A stretch of DNA of 64,000 nt. Origin: Thermoprotei archaeon (GTDB taxonomy: Archaea; Thermoproteota; Thermoprotei; Thermofilales; B15-G2). The position numbers and the translations under genes are program-made. The DNA is taken from positions 8,880 through 72,879 of the forward strand of contig QMRV01000004.1 of NCBI GenBank assembly GCA_003649445.1, in the 5' to 3' direction. Below the pieces are notes generated by a model that was not told the DNA's origin, ran no database searches, and saw only the letters and a list, made by a program, of their open reading frames with translations. Within the stretch, counting starts at the first letter, position 1. Each line of letters starts with the position of its first letter. Of this stretch, positions 1 through 10,738 are shown piece after piece.

Positions 1-351
1 GCCTCTGTCTACTACTCTAGCTATCTCAATGTCATCCTCGCCTGGAGGCCCTGGCTCAAAAGTAGGTGATGCTAGGGGAATTAGTTCAGTATTCACTATC
101 AATACTCCTTCGTCCGGTGTATCGGGGAACGGTTTGCCTAATACTGATTTTACTCCAGCTATGACCATGGTATTGCCTATATTCACTATTGCCGAGCCTT
201 CGGCCTTTTCTATTACATTAAATTCAACTGAAATTTCCCTGTATTCATCTAATTTTCTTCCATCTATGCGCGTGTTCTTTCCCAATAAGGCCTCGATAGT
301 CTTTTTCTTGATAATAGGTATTATTTCCTCAGATTTAGCCAAGTTCCTCAC
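1..351 (-). CDS. rrp42: Exosome subunit Rrp42, N-terminal part (cut by window edge)
   Basis: This is the non-catalytic RNase PH-like subunit that pairs with Rrp41 in the hexameric ring of the archaeal RNA exosome. The frame is open to the window edge and gives about 117 residues, including the family hallmark [13 protein letters not shown] and a first beta strand reading [17 protein letters not shown]. The likely start is one of two tandem GTG codons or a TTG nine bases further in. It overlaps the end of rrp41 by about 17 bases, so the two are translationally linked. The C-terminal half lies outside the window. Confidence 0.9.
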   Translation of the reverse strand, partial: MRNLAKSEEIIPIIKKKTIEALLGKNTRIDGRKLDEYREISVEFNVIEKAEGSAIVNIGNTMVIAGVKSVLGKPFPDTPDEGVLIVNTELIPLASPTFEPGPPGEDDIEIARVVDRG

Positions 352-1066
352 CACTCCCAATATACTTTGATTTAAGAGCCTCTTTCTGCTTCTTATATAT
401 TTGCATAATCCCGGCTTTAGCTAGCTCGAGAACCTCTTTTAGTTCCTCTATTGTTATGAGTCCGTCGGCTTGAAGCAAAGTTATTTGGTTAAGTCCAGGC
501 ATCATTGCCACGGGGATATCTGCCTCTCCGTACTGGTCTTCTAAGTGATTCAAATCCAATGCGATTTTTCCATCAATTTTTCCAACTGCTACTGCTGCGA
601 CTAAATCTCTCATAGGTATTCCTGCATCGGCTAGCGCCACAGCTGCTGCTGTTATAGATGCGCATCTAGTTCCCCCATCTGCCTGTAGAACTTCTATGAA
701 AACATCTATGGATGTTCTAGGGAACATCTCTAAAAAAAGAGCTGGTTCCAGTGCCTGCCTTATTACTTTGGATAATTCTACTTCTCTGCGTGAAGGAGCT
801 GGACTTTTTCTCTCAGGTACAGAGAATGGTGCCATGTGATATCGACACCTAAGTACAGCTCTATCGGGTAGAGATAGATGTCTTGGATGTAGCTCTCTAG
901 GCCCATAGACTGCAACCATTATTTTATTTTTCCCTTGAACAATATAGGCTGATCCATCAGCATTCTTCAATACTCCTACCTTTATCTCAATAGATCTCAG
1001 TTCATCTAGTTTTCGTCCATCTACTCTGAGCCCCTCTTCATTGAGTAAAATCGGTTTCTCTTTCAT
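335..1066 (-). CDS. rrp41: Exosome catalytic subunit Rrp41
   Basis: Rrp41 is the phosphorolytic 3'-5' exoribonuclease subunit of the archaeal exosome and also adds A-rich tails. The 243-residue protein has the usual family length. [10 protein letters not shown] lies near residue 15, an arginine pair near residue 93 precedes the phosphate-binding helix, and Asp177 and Asp183 in the segment around [11 protein letters not shown] match the acidic active-site pair of the family. Its start overlaps the stop of rrp4, placing it inside the proteasome-SBDS-exosome superoperon common in archaea. Assignment is firm; catalytic residues are inferred by alignment from memory. Confidence 0.97.
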   Translation of the reverse strand: MKEKPILLNEEGLRVDGRKLDELRSIEIKVGVLKNADGSAYIVQGKNKIMVAVYGPRELHPRHLSLPDRAVLRCRYHMAPFSVPERKSPAPSRREVELSKVIRQALEPALFLEMFPRTSIDVFIEVLQADGGTRCASITAAAVALADAGIPMRDLVAAVAVGKIDGKIALDLNHLEDQYGEADIPVAMMPGLNQITLLQADGLITIEELKEVLELAKAGIMQIYKKQKEALKSKYIGSGEELG

Positions 1067-1767
1067 TAGATAACCCCCTCCTTTTTTGCTTTAATAATTA
1101 TATTTTTAATTTTGTCGGTTAATCCAGTCACATGCGCCTCTTTTTCGATCATTTTAATAAGCCTCACGGCAAATAGCTCTCTTGCTTTGTTCTTCCCAGT
1201 TACAAGTATTCTTCCATTTTGCCCTACTATTATCTCACAGTCGAGCTCTCTTTCGAGCATAGAAATCATAGACCCTCTTTTGCCTATTACACGAGGAACT
1301 TTAACAGGCGATATTTCTACGAGAGACCCACGCTCAACTTTTCCTAGCTTCGATTCTTTAATTGTTAATTGAGGGTCTCTCATTAGATCGAAGGCTATTA
1401 CTTTCGCTACTATTATATCACCTATATCGAGGAATTTTCTTAACTGAATTTTAGTTATGTCTACGGGTTTAGAAAGAGCATCTGTTACTTGAAGATACCC
1501 TGTATACGGAGAATTTATATCTATTAGCCAGCTAGCTATACCCACATCAACTACCTTGCCTATAACTATGTCATTTACTTTTGGTATATAACATCCCTTA
1601 AGCGGTATTACTGTAATAATTCTACCTTCACGTATTTCAGCCAACCCTAACACACTTGAATATATCTTTCCGTCTATAGAGTACACATTGTTTCCTAAAT
1701 TGTAGTTTCCTTCAGCTAGTAAGTCTCCAGGAGCTACTATCTGTCTCTGGGTGAAGAAAACAGGCAT
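1066..1767 (-). CDS. rrp4: Exosome RNA-binding cap subunit Rrp4
   Basis: Rrp4 forms the RNA-binding cap on the Rrp41/Rrp42 ring and guides substrates into the pore. The 233-residue protein has an N-terminal domain with GDLLAEGNY, an S1 domain at about residues 65-140, and a KH domain from about 155 whose GxxG loop is GKRG at 162-165. The gene follows SBDS closely and overlaps rrp41 by one base. Start is ATG. Confidence 0.96.
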   Translation of the reverse strand: MPVFFTQRQIVAPGDLLAEGNYNLGNNVYSIDGKIYSSVLGLAEIREGRIITVIPLKGCYIPKVNDIVIGKVVDVGIASWLIDINSPYTGYLQVTDALSKPVDITKIQLRKFLDIGDIIVAKVIAFDLMRDPQLTIKESKLGKVERGSLVEISPVKVPRVIGKRGSMISMLERELDCEIIVGQNGRILVTGKNKARELFAVRLIKMIEKEAHVTGLTDKIKNIIIKAKKEGVI

Positions 1768-1777
1768 ATTATCCCCA

Positions 1778-2485
1778 TTATCTTCCGGTCTTACTAATAA
1801 TCTTTACTTCAGCAGACCCTTTCGTCAAGCTCGCTATCTTGTCTATTAAAGATGTCTGTATTCCTGCAGGAATTTCTATTTCTACAATCCATGTACCATC
1901 ACTCTGATACTCACTTCGTATGAGCTTCCCTACTTTTAGAATATAGCCTTGGGCTCTGCCTATGTACTGTGGAGGAATCTTTATTCCAACTAGCACTTTT
2001 TCCATTTTCAGAGGAAGCACTTTACGTAGTTCTTTTAGTATTTCTGTAACCTGAACCTCAACTGGCTTGAATGGATCTATACCAACCTTGACCTTCTCTA
2101 GAACTAATTCTATGCGTTTAGGGGGTATTGGGAGCCCTGTGCGTGCATCAACGCAGTTTCTGGCAATATACTCTATAATTTGCTTCTTTTTAGACTCAAT
2201 AAGCTCTCTTCTTTGCTCAGCTGTTAACTGAAGCTCTCCTTCTTTAAGTATTCTCTCGGCTACTTTATAGAAGTCTGTTGTACCGAATATTTTCCTAATA
2301 TCTTCCTCGGATGCTTTAAGTCCTTTTCTTGCATCTGCGTAAATAATGTCTCCTTCAACTATCTCATAAATATCTATCTTTTTCCCGCTACGGTACTTCC
2401 ATGCTTTTTCAGCGTCTACTATTATTTCGAAACGAAGCTTTCCTCTAGTTAATCTAGCTATTACTTTCTGCCTTTTACCGCTCAT
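1778..2485 (-). CDS. sdo1: Ribosome maturation protein SDO1/SBDS
   Basis: This is the archaeal orthologue of the Shwachman-Bodian-Diamond protein, which with EF-2-like GTPases releases anti-association factor aIF6 from new 50S subunits. The 235-residue protein begins with the FYSH domain ([17 protein letters not shown], residues 8-24), followed by the helical middle domain with the conserved [17 protein letters not shown] segment and a ferredoxin-like C-terminal domain. It overlaps psmA by 11 bases and is followed by rrp4 after 10 bases, so all three are probably one transcript. Confidence 0.96.
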   Translation of the reverse strand: MSGKRQKVIARLTRGKLRFEIIVDAEKAWKYRSGKKIDIYEIVEGDIIYADARKGLKASEEDIRKIFGTTDFYKVAERILKEGELQLTAEQRRELIESKKKQIIEYIARNCVDARTGLPIPPKRIELVLEKVKVGIDPFKPVEVQVTEILKELRKVLPLKMEKVLVGIKIPPQYIGRAQGYILKVGKLIRSEYQSDGTWIVEIEIPAGIQTSLIDKIASLTKGSAEVKIISKTGR

Positions 2486-3206
2486 GATATACCTCCCTCA
2501 TTTTTTGCAAATATTTTTCAAGTTCATTAATAGTTAGTTTTCTGAACCTTTTAGTTTTTACGTCAACATATCCTGCTTCAACAACGTCTTTTTTGGCTCC
2601 CCCCTCAATAGTTTTGTCTAGTACATGAAGCGCCAATAGGAGTGCTTCTTCTAGAGACATATCTTCACGGTACATTCTTTCAAGCATACTTAGTGCTGTT
2701 TCTCCGCCAGATCCTATTGCATGAGCATATAAGCTGAGATACGATCCTTGAGGGTCTGTCTGCATTAACTTAGGTTCTGTTGCGTCTACTCCTGCTATGA
2801 GGAATGCTACTCCGAACGGTCTTACACCGCCATGCTGAGTAAACGCCTGCTTTATGTCGCATATTCTTCTGGCTAAAGTTTCTACGGGAATAGGTTCATC
2901 GTAAATAAGTCTATGAATCTGCGCGTATATTCTTGCTTTATCGATTAGCACACGCGCATCAGAAGCAAGGCCCGCGAAAGTCAGCCCTATATGCTCGTCT
3001 ATCTTCTGTATTTTATCAAAAGGCTCTGCTAAAGGAAACTGCTTTTTATTTTCTACTGCTAAAACTACGCCTTCTTTACACCTAATACCTATAGAGGTGT
3101 AGCCTCTGCGGACTGCTTCGAAAGCATACTCTACTTGATATAGTCTGCCATCTGGCGAGAAAATAGTTATTGCCCGGTCATATCCCATCGACGGAGCAGT
3201 CATCAT
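2475..3206 (-). CDS. psmA: Proteasome alpha subunit
   Basis: Alpha subunits form the outer, gating rings of the 20S proteasome. The 243-residue protein has the alpha-type N-terminal extension followed by [20 protein letters not shown] at about residues 9-28, which is the gate and first helix signature. It lacks the N-terminal threonine of beta subunits. Two ATG codons in tandem follow a GGTGAGG-like ribosome-binding site. It heads the psmA-SBDS-rrp4-rrp41-rrp42 operon; the 120 bases upstream are AT-rich and probably carry the promoter. Confidence 0.97.
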   Translation of the reverse strand: MMTAPSMGYDRAITIFSPDGRLYQVEYAFEAVRRGYTSIGIRCKEGVVLAVENKKQFPLAEPFDKIQKIDEHIGLTFAGLASDARVLIDKARIYAQIHRLIYDEPIPVETLARRICDIKQAFTQHGGVRPFGVAFLIAGVDATEPKLMQTDPQGSYLSLYAHAIGSGGETALSMLERMYREDMSLEEALLLALHVLDKTIEGGAKKDVVEAGYVDVKTKRFRKLTINELEKYLQKMREVYHER

Positions 3207-3327
3207 TAAGCCTCACCAGCATTCTTTCTACACTTCTAGCTATAAAAATATTGTCGTAATATAACTTCAAAGTATATATAACATTAATTATCACACAAAC
3301 TAAATATTTCAAACAATATTATTTAGT

Positions 3328-3786
3328 TTAAATTAAACCTATCGATTTCAAGTATTTTCTAGCTTCTTGTATGTCACATCTAGCTAGCGGCAAAAGGATC
3401 TTCATTTTAATTATATCATCTGAAAATGGAGCCAGCCTTATGTGGCCATGATATGCTTCCTGTTTATCCAATCTTAAGTAAAGATTACCAGAACCATCAA
3501 TACGTAAGTCAAGAGTATCGTTTATTACTTGTTTATCGTCTTCACCGAGCCTTTCTACAAGATATTTGACTACGAGGCTTGCCTTGCTAGAATCGCCTAT
3601 GTCCGCTCTAATGATTGTTATTGGGTTTCCGAAGTATCCCTTGAGATTTTCTGTTGTTAATTTAATTTTGTCTCTTATTTCTGGTGGAATAGTGTTTAGT
3701 AAAGCCTGCTTTACTTTACTTATATCTTCGGTTGCGTGACAGAAAGCTTCTATTACTACTCTATTGCTTAGTTTCTTGAGACTCAT
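3328..3786 (-). CDS. COG1325/DUF54 family RNA-binding protein, exosome-associated candidate
   Basis: This 152-residue protein resembles the archaeal COG1325 family, predicted from gene context to be an RNA-binding partner of the exosome or RNase P. Recognisable features are an N-terminal ferredoxin-like strand reading [23 protein letters not shown] in the middle, and [18 protein letters not shown] near residue 105. It overlaps the end of L15e by 26 bases and lies 122 bases upstream of psmA on the same strand, so it sits between ribosomal and exosome genes. The biochemical role is inferred from context only. Confidence 0.8.
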   Translation of the reverse strand: MSLKKLSNRVVIEAFCHATEDISKVKQALLNTIPPEIRDKIKLTTENLKGYFGNPITIIRADIGDSSKASLVVKYLVERLGEDDKQVINDTLDLRIDGSGNLYLRLDKQEAYHGHIRLAPFSDDIIKMKILLPLARCDIQEARKYLKSIGLI

Positions 3787-4303
3787 TATTTTGCCTCAAC
3801 TTTTCTACTATCTTCTTAATCACGTGCTTATACTTCTTTTTCTTCTTGTAACCTATTAGCCAGTTGTAATGAGGATCGTTTCTAATTACTGGATGGAATG
3901 GGTCTACGAGTATCACTTCGAACCATTTGTATTCTCCGTCTTCGCCAACCCAGTAGGATCCTAAAACTTCCATATTTGGATACTTTCGGGCAGCCTTTTC
4001 TTCTGCTATTAGCTGTAGACTCTTCTTAGGGGTATGACCATAGATACCCATTCTTTTAGGTCTTCTGCCAGCTCTTGGTCTGGGTTTATTCATGGCACCT
4101 TTTCTTACACGTACTCTGACAACTATTATTCCCTGCTTGGCCTTATATCCTAGCGCTCTAGCTCTATTGAGTCTAGTGGGCTTAGGTATGCGAACTACAG
4201 TTGGTTCACGGCGCCACTTTATTAGTCTTTTTTTGAGTATTTCCCCTAAGGGTCCATCATATGGTCTCTTCCATGCCTTAGCTAAGTATTTGTAGAGCGA
4301 CAT
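3761..4303 (-). CDS. rpl15e: Large ribosomal subunit protein L15e
   Basis: L15e is a basic rRNA-binding protein of the large subunit in archaea and eukaryotes. The 180-residue product has the conserved start [14 protein letters not shown], the [18 protein letters not shown] segment and a lysine-rich C-terminus ([10 protein letters not shown]). It overlaps the downstream COG1325 gene by 26 bases, a common archaeal pairing. Start is ATG. Confidence 0.97.
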   Translation of the reverse strand: MSLYKYLAKAWKRPYDGPLGEILKKRLIKWRREPTVVRIPKPTRLNRARALGYKAKQGIIVVRVRVRKGAMNKPRPRAGRRPKRMGIYGHTPKKSLQLIAEEKAARKYPNMEVLGSYWVGEDGEYKWFEVILVDPFHPVIRNDPHYNWLIGYKKKKKYKHVIKKIVEKLRQNNESQETKQ

Positions 4304-4336
4304 TGTTACCTCGTCTTCTTAAAATAGGGAAGTATA

Positions 4337-5284
4337 TTAGTTTTCTGTTGCCTGTTCAAGTATGCTTATAATCTTCTGGACTACAGTCACTCCTGTGCGT
4401 CTTTGAGCTTCCCTAGTCATGGACCCTATATGTGGAGTTGCTATGACTTTAGGGTGATTTACTAGCTTTATTTCCCAGTCTTCTACAGGAGGCTCCTTAG
4501 TAAATACGTCTAATGCAGCACCCGCCACAATGCCTTCATCTAATGCTCTTAGCAAGGCTTTTCCATCAATTATTTCAGCTCTCGATGTATTTATTATATA
4601 TACTCCTCTTTTCATAATTTTGAACATATTTTCATCTATTAAGTGGTAAGTCTCTTTAGTTAAAGGTACGTGCAAAGTTATTATGTCGCTTTGCTTAATT
4701 AAGTCCTCTATGTTTTTTGCAGGTTCTATTCCCAGAGCCCTGCATGTCTCTTCTAAGCGATGTCTTCTGTACCCTATAACCTTCATTTGAAAACCTTTAG
4801 CTATTCTGCATACTTCACTGCCTACACTACCCAGCCCTATTACACCTAGAGTCTTCCCCTTTAACTCCATGCCTAAAAGCTTCTTCTTAAGCCACTTTCC
4901 TTCACAAAGCCCTTTCCAACCAAGGTGTATTCCTCTAACAAGACATATCATTAGCCCAAATACTAGTTCTGCAACAGCTGTCGCGAGTGCTTCAGGTGAG
5001 TTGACCACTATTATCCCTTTACTCTTAGCATACTCTACATCAATATTATCTAGACCAGACCCCGCTCTTGCTATAATCTTAAGGTTGTTCGCTTGATCTA
5101 TGACTTCGCGCGTAACTTTCGTAGCACTTCTTACTATAATGACATGATATTCTCCGATTATTTTTGCCAGTTCTTGCGGAGAAGGTGACTCTACAAAGCT
5201 AACCTCAAACCCATGTTTTTTAAGAAGATCAATAGCTTCACTTGCTATTGGGTCACAAATAAGTACTTTATATTTCGCAGCCAT
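4337..5284 (-). CDS. serA: D-2-hydroxyacid dehydrogenase (3-phosphoglycerate dehydrogenase-like)
   Basis: An NAD-dependent D-2-hydroxyacid dehydrogenase, most like D-3-phosphoglycerate dehydrogenase, the first step of the phosphorylated serine pathway. From the chosen ATG the protein has about 315 residues: a Rossmann motif GLGSVGSEVC, the catalytic Arg in INTSRAEIID, Glu in the DVFTKEPP region and His in TPHIGSMT. There is no C-terminal ACT domain, so it is the short form, and glyoxylate or related reductase activity remains possible. A TTG start 48 bases upstream is open, but an AT-rich TATA-like stretch (about 5334-5344) lies directly before it, so the internal ATG fits a normal promoter spacing better. 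Confidence 0.85.
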   Translation of the reverse strand: MAAKYKVLICDPIASEAIDLLKKHGFEVSFVESPSPQELAKIIGEYHVIIVRSATKVTREVIDQANNLKIIARAGSGLDNIDVEYAKSKGIIVVNSPEALATAVAELVFGLMICLVRGIHLGWKGLCEGKWLKKKLLGMELKGKTLGVIGLGSVGSEVCRIAKGFQMKVIGYRRHRLEETCRALGIEPAKNIEDLIKQSDIITLHVPLTKETYHLIDENMFKIMKRGVYIINTSRAEIIDGKALLRALDEGIVAGAALDVFTKEPPVEDWEIKLVNHPKVIATPHIGSMTREAQRRTGVTVVQKIISILEQATEN

Positions 5285-5391
5285 CTCGATTACTAGTCTT
5301 TTCTGCTTAATTAAACCTTTGTTATGCGACAAAAGTTTTTATTGAAGCATAGTCTTGTGATAGGGAGCACCACTATCCGAGGCTGAGATGA

Positions 5392-6261
5392 TTGACAGAA
5401 CCGCTAATACTCCTCGATAAAGTATCGTTTAAATACAGAGGGTCTCCAGACTACGCTATTAAAGATATTTCGCTAAAAATTCATGAAGGAGATTCTGTTT
5501 TAATAGCAGGACCCTCAGGATGTGGAAAAACCACTCTCTGTAGAATTTTCAATGGTCTAATACCAAATTTCTACGAAGGAACTTTTGAGGGGAAAGCAGT
5601 TGTATGCGGCCATGATGTTACTAAAACTCCCACATATATTTTGGCAAGGTACGTTGGCATGGTTTTCCAAGAACCTGAAAACCAGCTCTTTTTCTCTACT
5701 GTAGAAAAAGAAATAGTTTTCGGACTAGAAAACTTGGGTTTAAGTAGAGAAGAAATAGCAATAAGGCTGAAAGAAGTAGTAGATTACTTTAATCTACACA
5801 GTATCCTAAATAAAGCTCCATTCGAGCTATCGGGCGGTGAACAGCAGAAAGTCGCTATTGCTGCATGTATTGCAATGAAACCTAAAATACTAGTTTTAGA
5901 TGAACCTACCGCAAATTTAGACCCTGTATCCGCTAAAGAAGTAATTCATCTACTTCATGATCTTAACCGAACATTGAAAATAACTATAGTAATTGTCGAA
6001 CATCGTCTTGAACTAATAGCGCCTATAGCAACAAGACTCATAGTAATGTATAAGGGCAGAATAATCTTTGATGGTCCTACCCGAGAAGTTCTCTCGAGAA
6101 AAGATCTTGAAACTTATGGAGTGGCACCACCAAAAACTGTTGAATTATACAATAAACTTTGTGAAAAAGGAGTAAAACTCACTAAAATACCTCTATCACC
6201 ACAAGAATTAAGGGAAGAAATAACAGGTGTTGTTTATGCCAAAGGCAGTCGAAGTACGTAG
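5392..6261 (+). CDS. ecfA1: ECF transporter ATP-binding subunit A1
   Basis: One of two ABC ATPases that power an energy-coupling factor (ECF) importer for vitamins or metal ions. The protein has 289 residues, with Walker A GPSGCGKTT near residue 40, a Q-loop with FQEPENQLFFSTV typical of EcfA, the signature LSGGEQQK and Walker B ILVLDEPT. The start is TTG; a nearby ATG is out of frame. It overlaps the second ATPase by 26 bases and the order A1-A2-T is classical, but no substrate-binding S protein is encoded beside it. Confidence 0.93.
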   Translation: MTEPLILLDKVSFKYRGSPDYAIKDISLKIHEGDSVLIAGPSGCGKTTLCRIFNGLIPNFYEGTFEGKAVVCGHDVTKTPTYILARYVGMVFQEPENQLFFSTVEKEIVFGLENLGLSREEIAIRLKEVVDYFNLHSILNKAPFELSGGEQQKVAIAACIAMKPKILVLDEPTANLDPVSAKEVIHLLHDLNRTLKITIVIVEHRLELIAPIATRLIVMYKGRIIFDGPTREVLSRKDLETYGVAPPKTVELYNKLCEKGVKLTKIPLSPQELREEITGVVYAKGSRST

Positions 6262-7075
6262 TTTGTACTTTAAGTATGAAGATTCAGACAAATACGCTTT
6301 AGAAGACATTAATCTCGAAATAAAGTCTGGAGAAAAAGTAGCCATAGTAGGTGAAAACGGCGCTGGAAAAACTACTCTCATAAAGCACTTCAATGGACTA
6401 CTCAAACCGACGAAAGGCTATGTCAAAATCTTCGGTGTAGATACTAAGCAAACAACTGTAGCGAGTCTAGCTAGAAAAGTAGGCCTTGTTTTTCAGAATC
6501 CTGATCATCAATTTTTCGCAGAATCTGTTGAGAAAGAAATAGAGTTTGCACTAAGAAACTTCGGATTTAGTGACACAGAAATAAAAGACATTATTGATAA
6601 AATGCTGAAATTCTTTGGTCTTGAAAAATATAGAAAATCATCACCATTTACCTTAAGTGGAGGAGAAAAGAAACGACTAGCTATAGCTTCAGCTCTATGC
6701 TATAATCCCGATATAGTAGTTTTAGATGAGCCGACAGTAGGTCAAGACATTATCCAGAAAAGAAAACTATCACTTCTTCTAGAGAAAATATCTGAAATGA
6801 ACAAAACTATAGTAGTTGTAACACATGACATAGACTTTGTTGCAGAAAATTTTAAAAGAGTAATAGTTATGGCACAAGGTCGAGTGATAGCTGACGGCGA
6901 AGTAAATGAAATTTTAACAAATAAAGATATCTTAAGAAAAGCAAGGCTTCTCCCTCCGCAAGTGACCTTATGTGCGTGGTATTTATCCGACCTAGGAATT
7001 TCTGAAAAAATAATTAAATTAGATGAACTTTTGGAGGAAATATTAGATCTTATCAAAGGGGCCAGATTATGTTGA
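6236..7075 (+). CDS. ecfA2: ECF transporter ATP-binding subunit A2
   Basis: Second ATPase of the ECF energy-coupling module, forming a heterodimer with the preceding protein. Walker A is GENGAGKTT, the Q-loop reads FQNPDHQFFAESV, the signature is LSGGEKKR and Walker B VVLDEPT. The ATG chosen gives MPKAVEV; GTG and TTG codons nine and six bases upstream are open but less likely. Its end overlaps the start of ecfT by seven bases. Confidence 0.93.
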   Translation: MPKAVEVRSLYFKYEDSDKYALEDINLEIKSGEKVAIVGENGAGKTTLIKHFNGLLKPTKGYVKIFGVDTKQTTVASLARKVGLVFQNPDHQFFAESVEKEIEFALRNFGFSDTEIKDIIDKMLKFFGLEKYRKSSPFTLSGGEKKRLAIASALCYNPDIVVLDEPTVGQDIIQKRKLSLLLEKISEMNKTIVVVTHDIDFVAENFKRVIVMAQGRVIADGEVNEILTNKDILRKARLLPPQVTLCAWYLSDLGISEKIIKLDELLEEILDLIKGARLC

Positions 7076-7806
7076 GATCACTTCAGTCATTTAGATATCT
7101 TAAGAAAAACACTATTATTCATAATCTAGACCCTAGAAGCAAAATGTTATTTGTCATTTTATTATCATTTCTTATATTTATATCAAACAACATCATAACA
7201 CTTAGTTTAATAATGTTTTTAGTTATAATTACTGCATACGCAGCTAAGTCTATTTCACAGCTATTAAAGATGCTTAAAGGAATTTTGCCGTGGATTATAT
7301 TTATATTCGTAGTTAATTACTTTACGTCAGAAAAAGGAATTTTGATAGCCACTATAATGTCATTAAAGTTTACAGCCTTAGCCACAGTATTTACTCTCTT
7401 CTTTATTACAACTTCGCCCGAAGACTTTATGCTGGCTCTCAATAAACTCGGTTTACCTTATGAATATACATTAGCCTTCACTATGGCTATGAGATTTGTC
7501 CCTTCGCTAGCCAGAGATCTTCAAATAATAATCGATGCACAAAAAAGTAGAGGCCTTGAATTAGAAAAAGGCAATTTTATAGAAAGAATAAGAAGGTACA
7601 TACCAATACTAGTACCGCTAATAGTATACGAGATTAGGCGGAGTTTTATGATAGCAGAAGCGCTTGAATCGAGAGCTTTTGGATCTACTAAAAGAACATT
7701 CTATTATGAATTGAAGATAACTAAAAATGACATTCTTTTCATTATTTTCTCATGTATTATTGCAATGGTACTATATTTGATAGAAGTATTCTTTAAGTTA
7801 TTCTAA
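7069..7806 (+). CDS. ecfT: ECF transporter transmembrane coupling protein EcfT
   Basis: EcfT is the membrane scaffold that links the ATPase pair to exchangeable S proteins. The 245-residue protein has five or more hydrophobic segments (about residues 25-60, 75-115 and 220-240) and the two Ser-Arg coupling-helix motifs of the family, KSRGLEL and ESRAFG. It ends nine bases into the convergent HTH gene. The substrate cannot be deduced without the S component. Confidence 0.92.
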   Translation: MLRSLQSFRYLKKNTIIHNLDPRSKMLFVILLSFLIFISNNIITLSLIMFLVIITAYAAKSISQLLKMLKGILPWIIFIFVVNYFTSEKGILIATIMSLKFTALATVFTLFFITTSPEDFMLALNKLGLPYEYTLAFTMAMRFVPSLARDLQIIIDAQKSRGLELEKGNFIERIRRYIPILVPLIVYEIRRSFMIAEALESRAFGSTKRTFYYELKITKNDILFIIFSCIIAMVLYLIEVFFKLF

Positions 7807-8352
7807 TCCTCTTTTTCTTAATACTTCAATCCATGGATTTTCTCTAAGATAACTTGGAAGAGTTTCCTCTTCGGGAGTATAGCTTGCTACAATTTCTTCA
7901 CGAGTGGGCAACTCGCTTATTTTTATCATATACCTTAGCGATCTTAGATTCTTGTTTAACTCCTTTATCTGCTCAGCTAAATTAGCTATTTCTTTGATTA
8001 GAGCTGAAAGTAATTCTGCATTTGCTGGCTGGGCAGTAGGCTTCTCTACTGTAATCGAAGGTTTTGTTTGTATTTCTTTAAATGCTTCCGCCAATATTTT
8101 GGCGAGAACCTTTAGTAAAGCCTCTTCACTAATGGACGCTTCTGCTGTGACAGTAGAAGGTGTTGAAGTAGCTGCTACTTGAGTTTGTGTCCGTAAGCCT
8201 TTTTCGCGTTGAAGTTTGCGGTATTTGGATAAAGCCTTGTATACTGTTTTTATAGAAACTTTAAGTTTCTCAGCTATCTCTCGTGGAGAGAGTCCATTAA
8301 GATATTCTTTTACAATAGCTTTTTCAGTATCAGTAAGCCTTATGGACGACAA
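7798..8352 (-). CDS. Helix-turn-helix protein with long coiled-coil tail
   Basis: A 184-residue protein that I do not recognise as a named family. Residues 5-45 form a sigma-region-4/LuxR-like HTH (LSPREIAEKLKVSIKTVYKAL), suggesting DNA binding. A Ser/Thr/Pro/Ala-rich linker follows, then a heptad-like stretch at about residues 110-145 (ALIKEIANLAEQIKELNKNL) that could mediate oligomerisation. It is convergent with ecfT and sits just downstream of EF-2. Regulation of the ECF genes is possible but nothing in the sequence proves it. Confidence 0.7.
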   Translation of the reverse strand: MSSIRLTDTEKAIVKEYLNGLSPREIAEKLKVSIKTVYKALSKYRKLQREKGLRTQTQVAATSTPSTVTAEASISEEALLKVLAKILAEAFKEIQTKPSITVEKPTAQPANAELLSALIKEIANLAEQIKELNKNLRSLRYMIKISELPTREEIVASYTPEEETLPSYLRENPWIEVLRKRGLE

Positions 8353-8412
8353 TGTTTAAACCCTAGTGTAAAGTTGATATAGAAAAGTATTTTAACGTTA
8401 TGTTTAGAGACT

Positions 8413-10617
8413 TTAAGGCTTAATGAAGTCTTCGGGTTTTGGTATTTCTTTTGGAAGTCCCTTACGCTCTCTTATCTTCAGAATAAGGTCTGCTAGCATT
8501 GATTCAGGTACTGGAGCCCACTTGTAGAACTGTGTAGACCAGAAAGCTCTTCCTGCTGTAGCGCTTCTAAGCTCATCTGCTAAATCAAATGTTTCTGATA
8601 CTGGAATTTCTCCTTTTACATGCATCAACATACCGCTTTTTTCTAAGCTCACTATTTTTCCTCGCTTGCGTGTAATTACGTTGAGTACTCCGCCTAAGTA
8701 GTTTTCAGGTACTTTTACTTCAATCTTGTAAATTGGCTCTAGTAGCGTTGGTTTAGCTGAAAGGAAGCCTGCAAATATTGCGTTCTTAGTAGCTGGCATT
8801 ATCTGGGCAGGTCCTCTGTGTGCCGGATCTTCGTGTATTATAGCGTCATGAAGAATTACTTTTATTCCACGGACTGGTTCGTGGCATAGAGGCCCTTCAG
8901 CTAGAGCCCATCTAAAGCCCATTATTATAGTGTCTCTAACTTCTCTTAGGTGCTGGACACCTTTTGTTAAGTCGACTAAAATGTTTAGATTATCGTCTAT
9001 AGCCCATATTCCTCTAGCTTCGTCTGCGTCCCAACCTGCTTGTTCTCTTAGTATTTTAGCTCTTGTTCTCCAATCCTGGTCATCGTATACAATACCTTTC
9101 TGTAACAGCTCTAGTGTTTCTTCATTTAATGGCTCTACGCTTATATATAGTTTGTTGTGCTTGTTAGGTGACTTGCCCTCAAACGGTCCTGCTACTTTAC
9201 GTATTGTCTCTCTGTATCTGATTACAGGCGGCGATGTAACCACTTCTATTCCTGACCTCTGTTTCAAGTCCCATAGTGCGATTTCTAGGTGAAGTGTACC
9301 CATTCCGCTTAGTAGATACTCTCCGGTCTCCTCGTTAATGTAAACGTGCAATGTCGGGTCTTCAATAGCCATCTTTCTGAGTATTTCTACAAGTTTAGGT
9401 AAGTCGCTGCTGTTCTTAGGTTCTATAGCTATTGTAACTACGGGCTCGCTTATGTATCTGAGTCTTTCGAACGGCGCTGCCACGTCCTTATATTTAACAT
9501 CAACTATTGTCTCTCCTGCTCTCGCTTTTTCTAGACCTAAGAGAGCTGCAATATTACCAGCAGTGATTTCATTTGCCACTTCTCTGACAGGACCCATGTA
9601 GAGACCTACTTGAAGTATTCTCTCTGTGGTCTTAGCTCCTATAAGGTATACTTCTTCGCCTGTATAAACGGTTCCTGAGAATACTCTACCTGTAGTAACT
9701 AATCCAGCATGAGGATCTGCTACTACTTTAGTTGCACATATAACTGTTGGTCCATCGGGATCACACTCTAACATAGCTTTACCTATTTCCGAGTTAAGGT
9801 CTCCTTTCCATAGCTTGGGTATTCTGTATTTCTGAGCTTCTGCAGGGTTAGGTATATGCTCGATAACCATGTCGAGCACGGCTACGTATAACGGAGCCTC
9901 CTTAGCTAGTTCTTCGTAATATCCTCTCGTGTATGCGTCAATTATATTTGAGAACTTGAATCCGAGTTTCTTTGCTAAAGGTATGGTCAAACCCCATTTA
10001 TGAAGCGCCGCACCAAAAGCTACCTGTCCTTTAGCTGGGTCGACTTTCCACTTATCTCTGTACTCGGGTTCTGCATATAGGTCTATTAACATGTTGAACT
10101 CTTTTATAATCTGGACGAAGCGTTGCTGAATCTCGCTTGCAGATAATTTAAGTTCTCTTATGAGCCTGTCGACCTTGTTTATGAAAAGAAGTGGTCTAAC
10201 TCTTTCTTCGAGAGCCTGTCTTACTACAGTTTCAGTCTGGGTCATTACTCCTTCTACAGCGTCGACAACTACTATTGCTCCGTCCATTGCTCTCAGAGAT
10301 CTAGTTACGTGGCCTGTGAAGTCGACGTGGCCTGGTGTATCTATTAGGTTTATTACGTATCCTTTGCCTTCCCATTCATGGTATAGGCTTACGTTAGCTG
10401 CCTTTACAGTCATTTGTCTTAACTGCTCTATTTCTACGTAGTCTAAGGCGAGAGCTTTTCCTGCAACTTTAGGTGAGATAAGGCCTGCTCCCATTAGCAA
10501 GCTGTCTGAGAGAGTTGTTTTTCCGTGGTCTACGTGGGCTAAGGTACCTATATTTCGTACTCTTTCAACGTCTCTCATTAACTTTAATACTTCCTCGGTC
10601 TGTTTGTATTTAGGCAT
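8413..10617 (-). CDS. fusA: Translation elongation factor EF-2
   Basis: EF-2 is the GTPase that drives translocation on the ribosome. The 734-residue protein has the archaeal length, with G1 AHVDHGKTT at 27-35, G3 DTPGH, G4 NKVD, and a domain IV tip reading PAHRGPAQ, whose His is the diphthamide site in archaea and eukaryotes. It lies at the downstream end of the L22-S3-L29-S17-L14 block but is separated by 120 bases, so it may have its own promoter. Confidence 0.98.
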   Translation of the reverse strand: MPKYKQTEEVLKLMRDVERVRNIGTLAHVDHGKTTLSDSLLMGAGLISPKVAGKALALDYVEIEQLRQMTVKAANVSLYHEWEGKGYVINLIDTPGHVDFTGHVTRSLRAMDGAIVVVDAVEGVMTQTETVVRQALEERVRPLLFINKVDRLIRELKLSASEIQQRFVQIIKEFNMLIDLYAEPEYRDKWKVDPAKGQVAFGAALHKWGLTIPLAKKLGFKFSNIIDAYTRGYYEELAKEAPLYVAVLDMVIEHIPNPAEAQKYRIPKLWKGDLNSEIGKAMLECDPDGPTVICATKVVADPHAGLVTTGRVFSGTVYTGEEVYLIGAKTTERILQVGLYMGPVREVANEITAGNIAALLGLEKARAGETIVDVKYKDVAAPFERLRYISEPVVTIAIEPKNSSDLPKLVEILRKMAIEDPTLHVYINEETGEYLLSGMGTLHLEIALWDLKQRSGIEVVTSPPVIRYRETIRKVAGPFEGKSPNKHNKLYISVEPLNEETLELLQKGIVYDDQDWRTRAKILREQAGWDADEARGIWAIDDNLNILVDLTKGVQHLREVRDTIIMGFRWALAEGPLCHEPVRGIKVILHDAIIHEDPAHRGPAQIMPATKNAIFAGFLSAKPTLLEPIYKIEVKVPENYLGGVLNVITRKRGKIVSLEKSGMLMHVKGEIPVSETFDLADELRSATAGRAFWSTQFYKWAPVPESMLADLILKIRERKGLPKEIPKPEDFIKP

Positions 10618-10738
10618 ACAATCACCTTTACATTACTCCTTTGGTATCGCAATATAAATCTGTCTCCTAAATAAATTTACTCTCCAATAGAGGAATTTAA
10701 TTATAGAAGAAGACGTACAATTAATTTCTAAAAACGGC

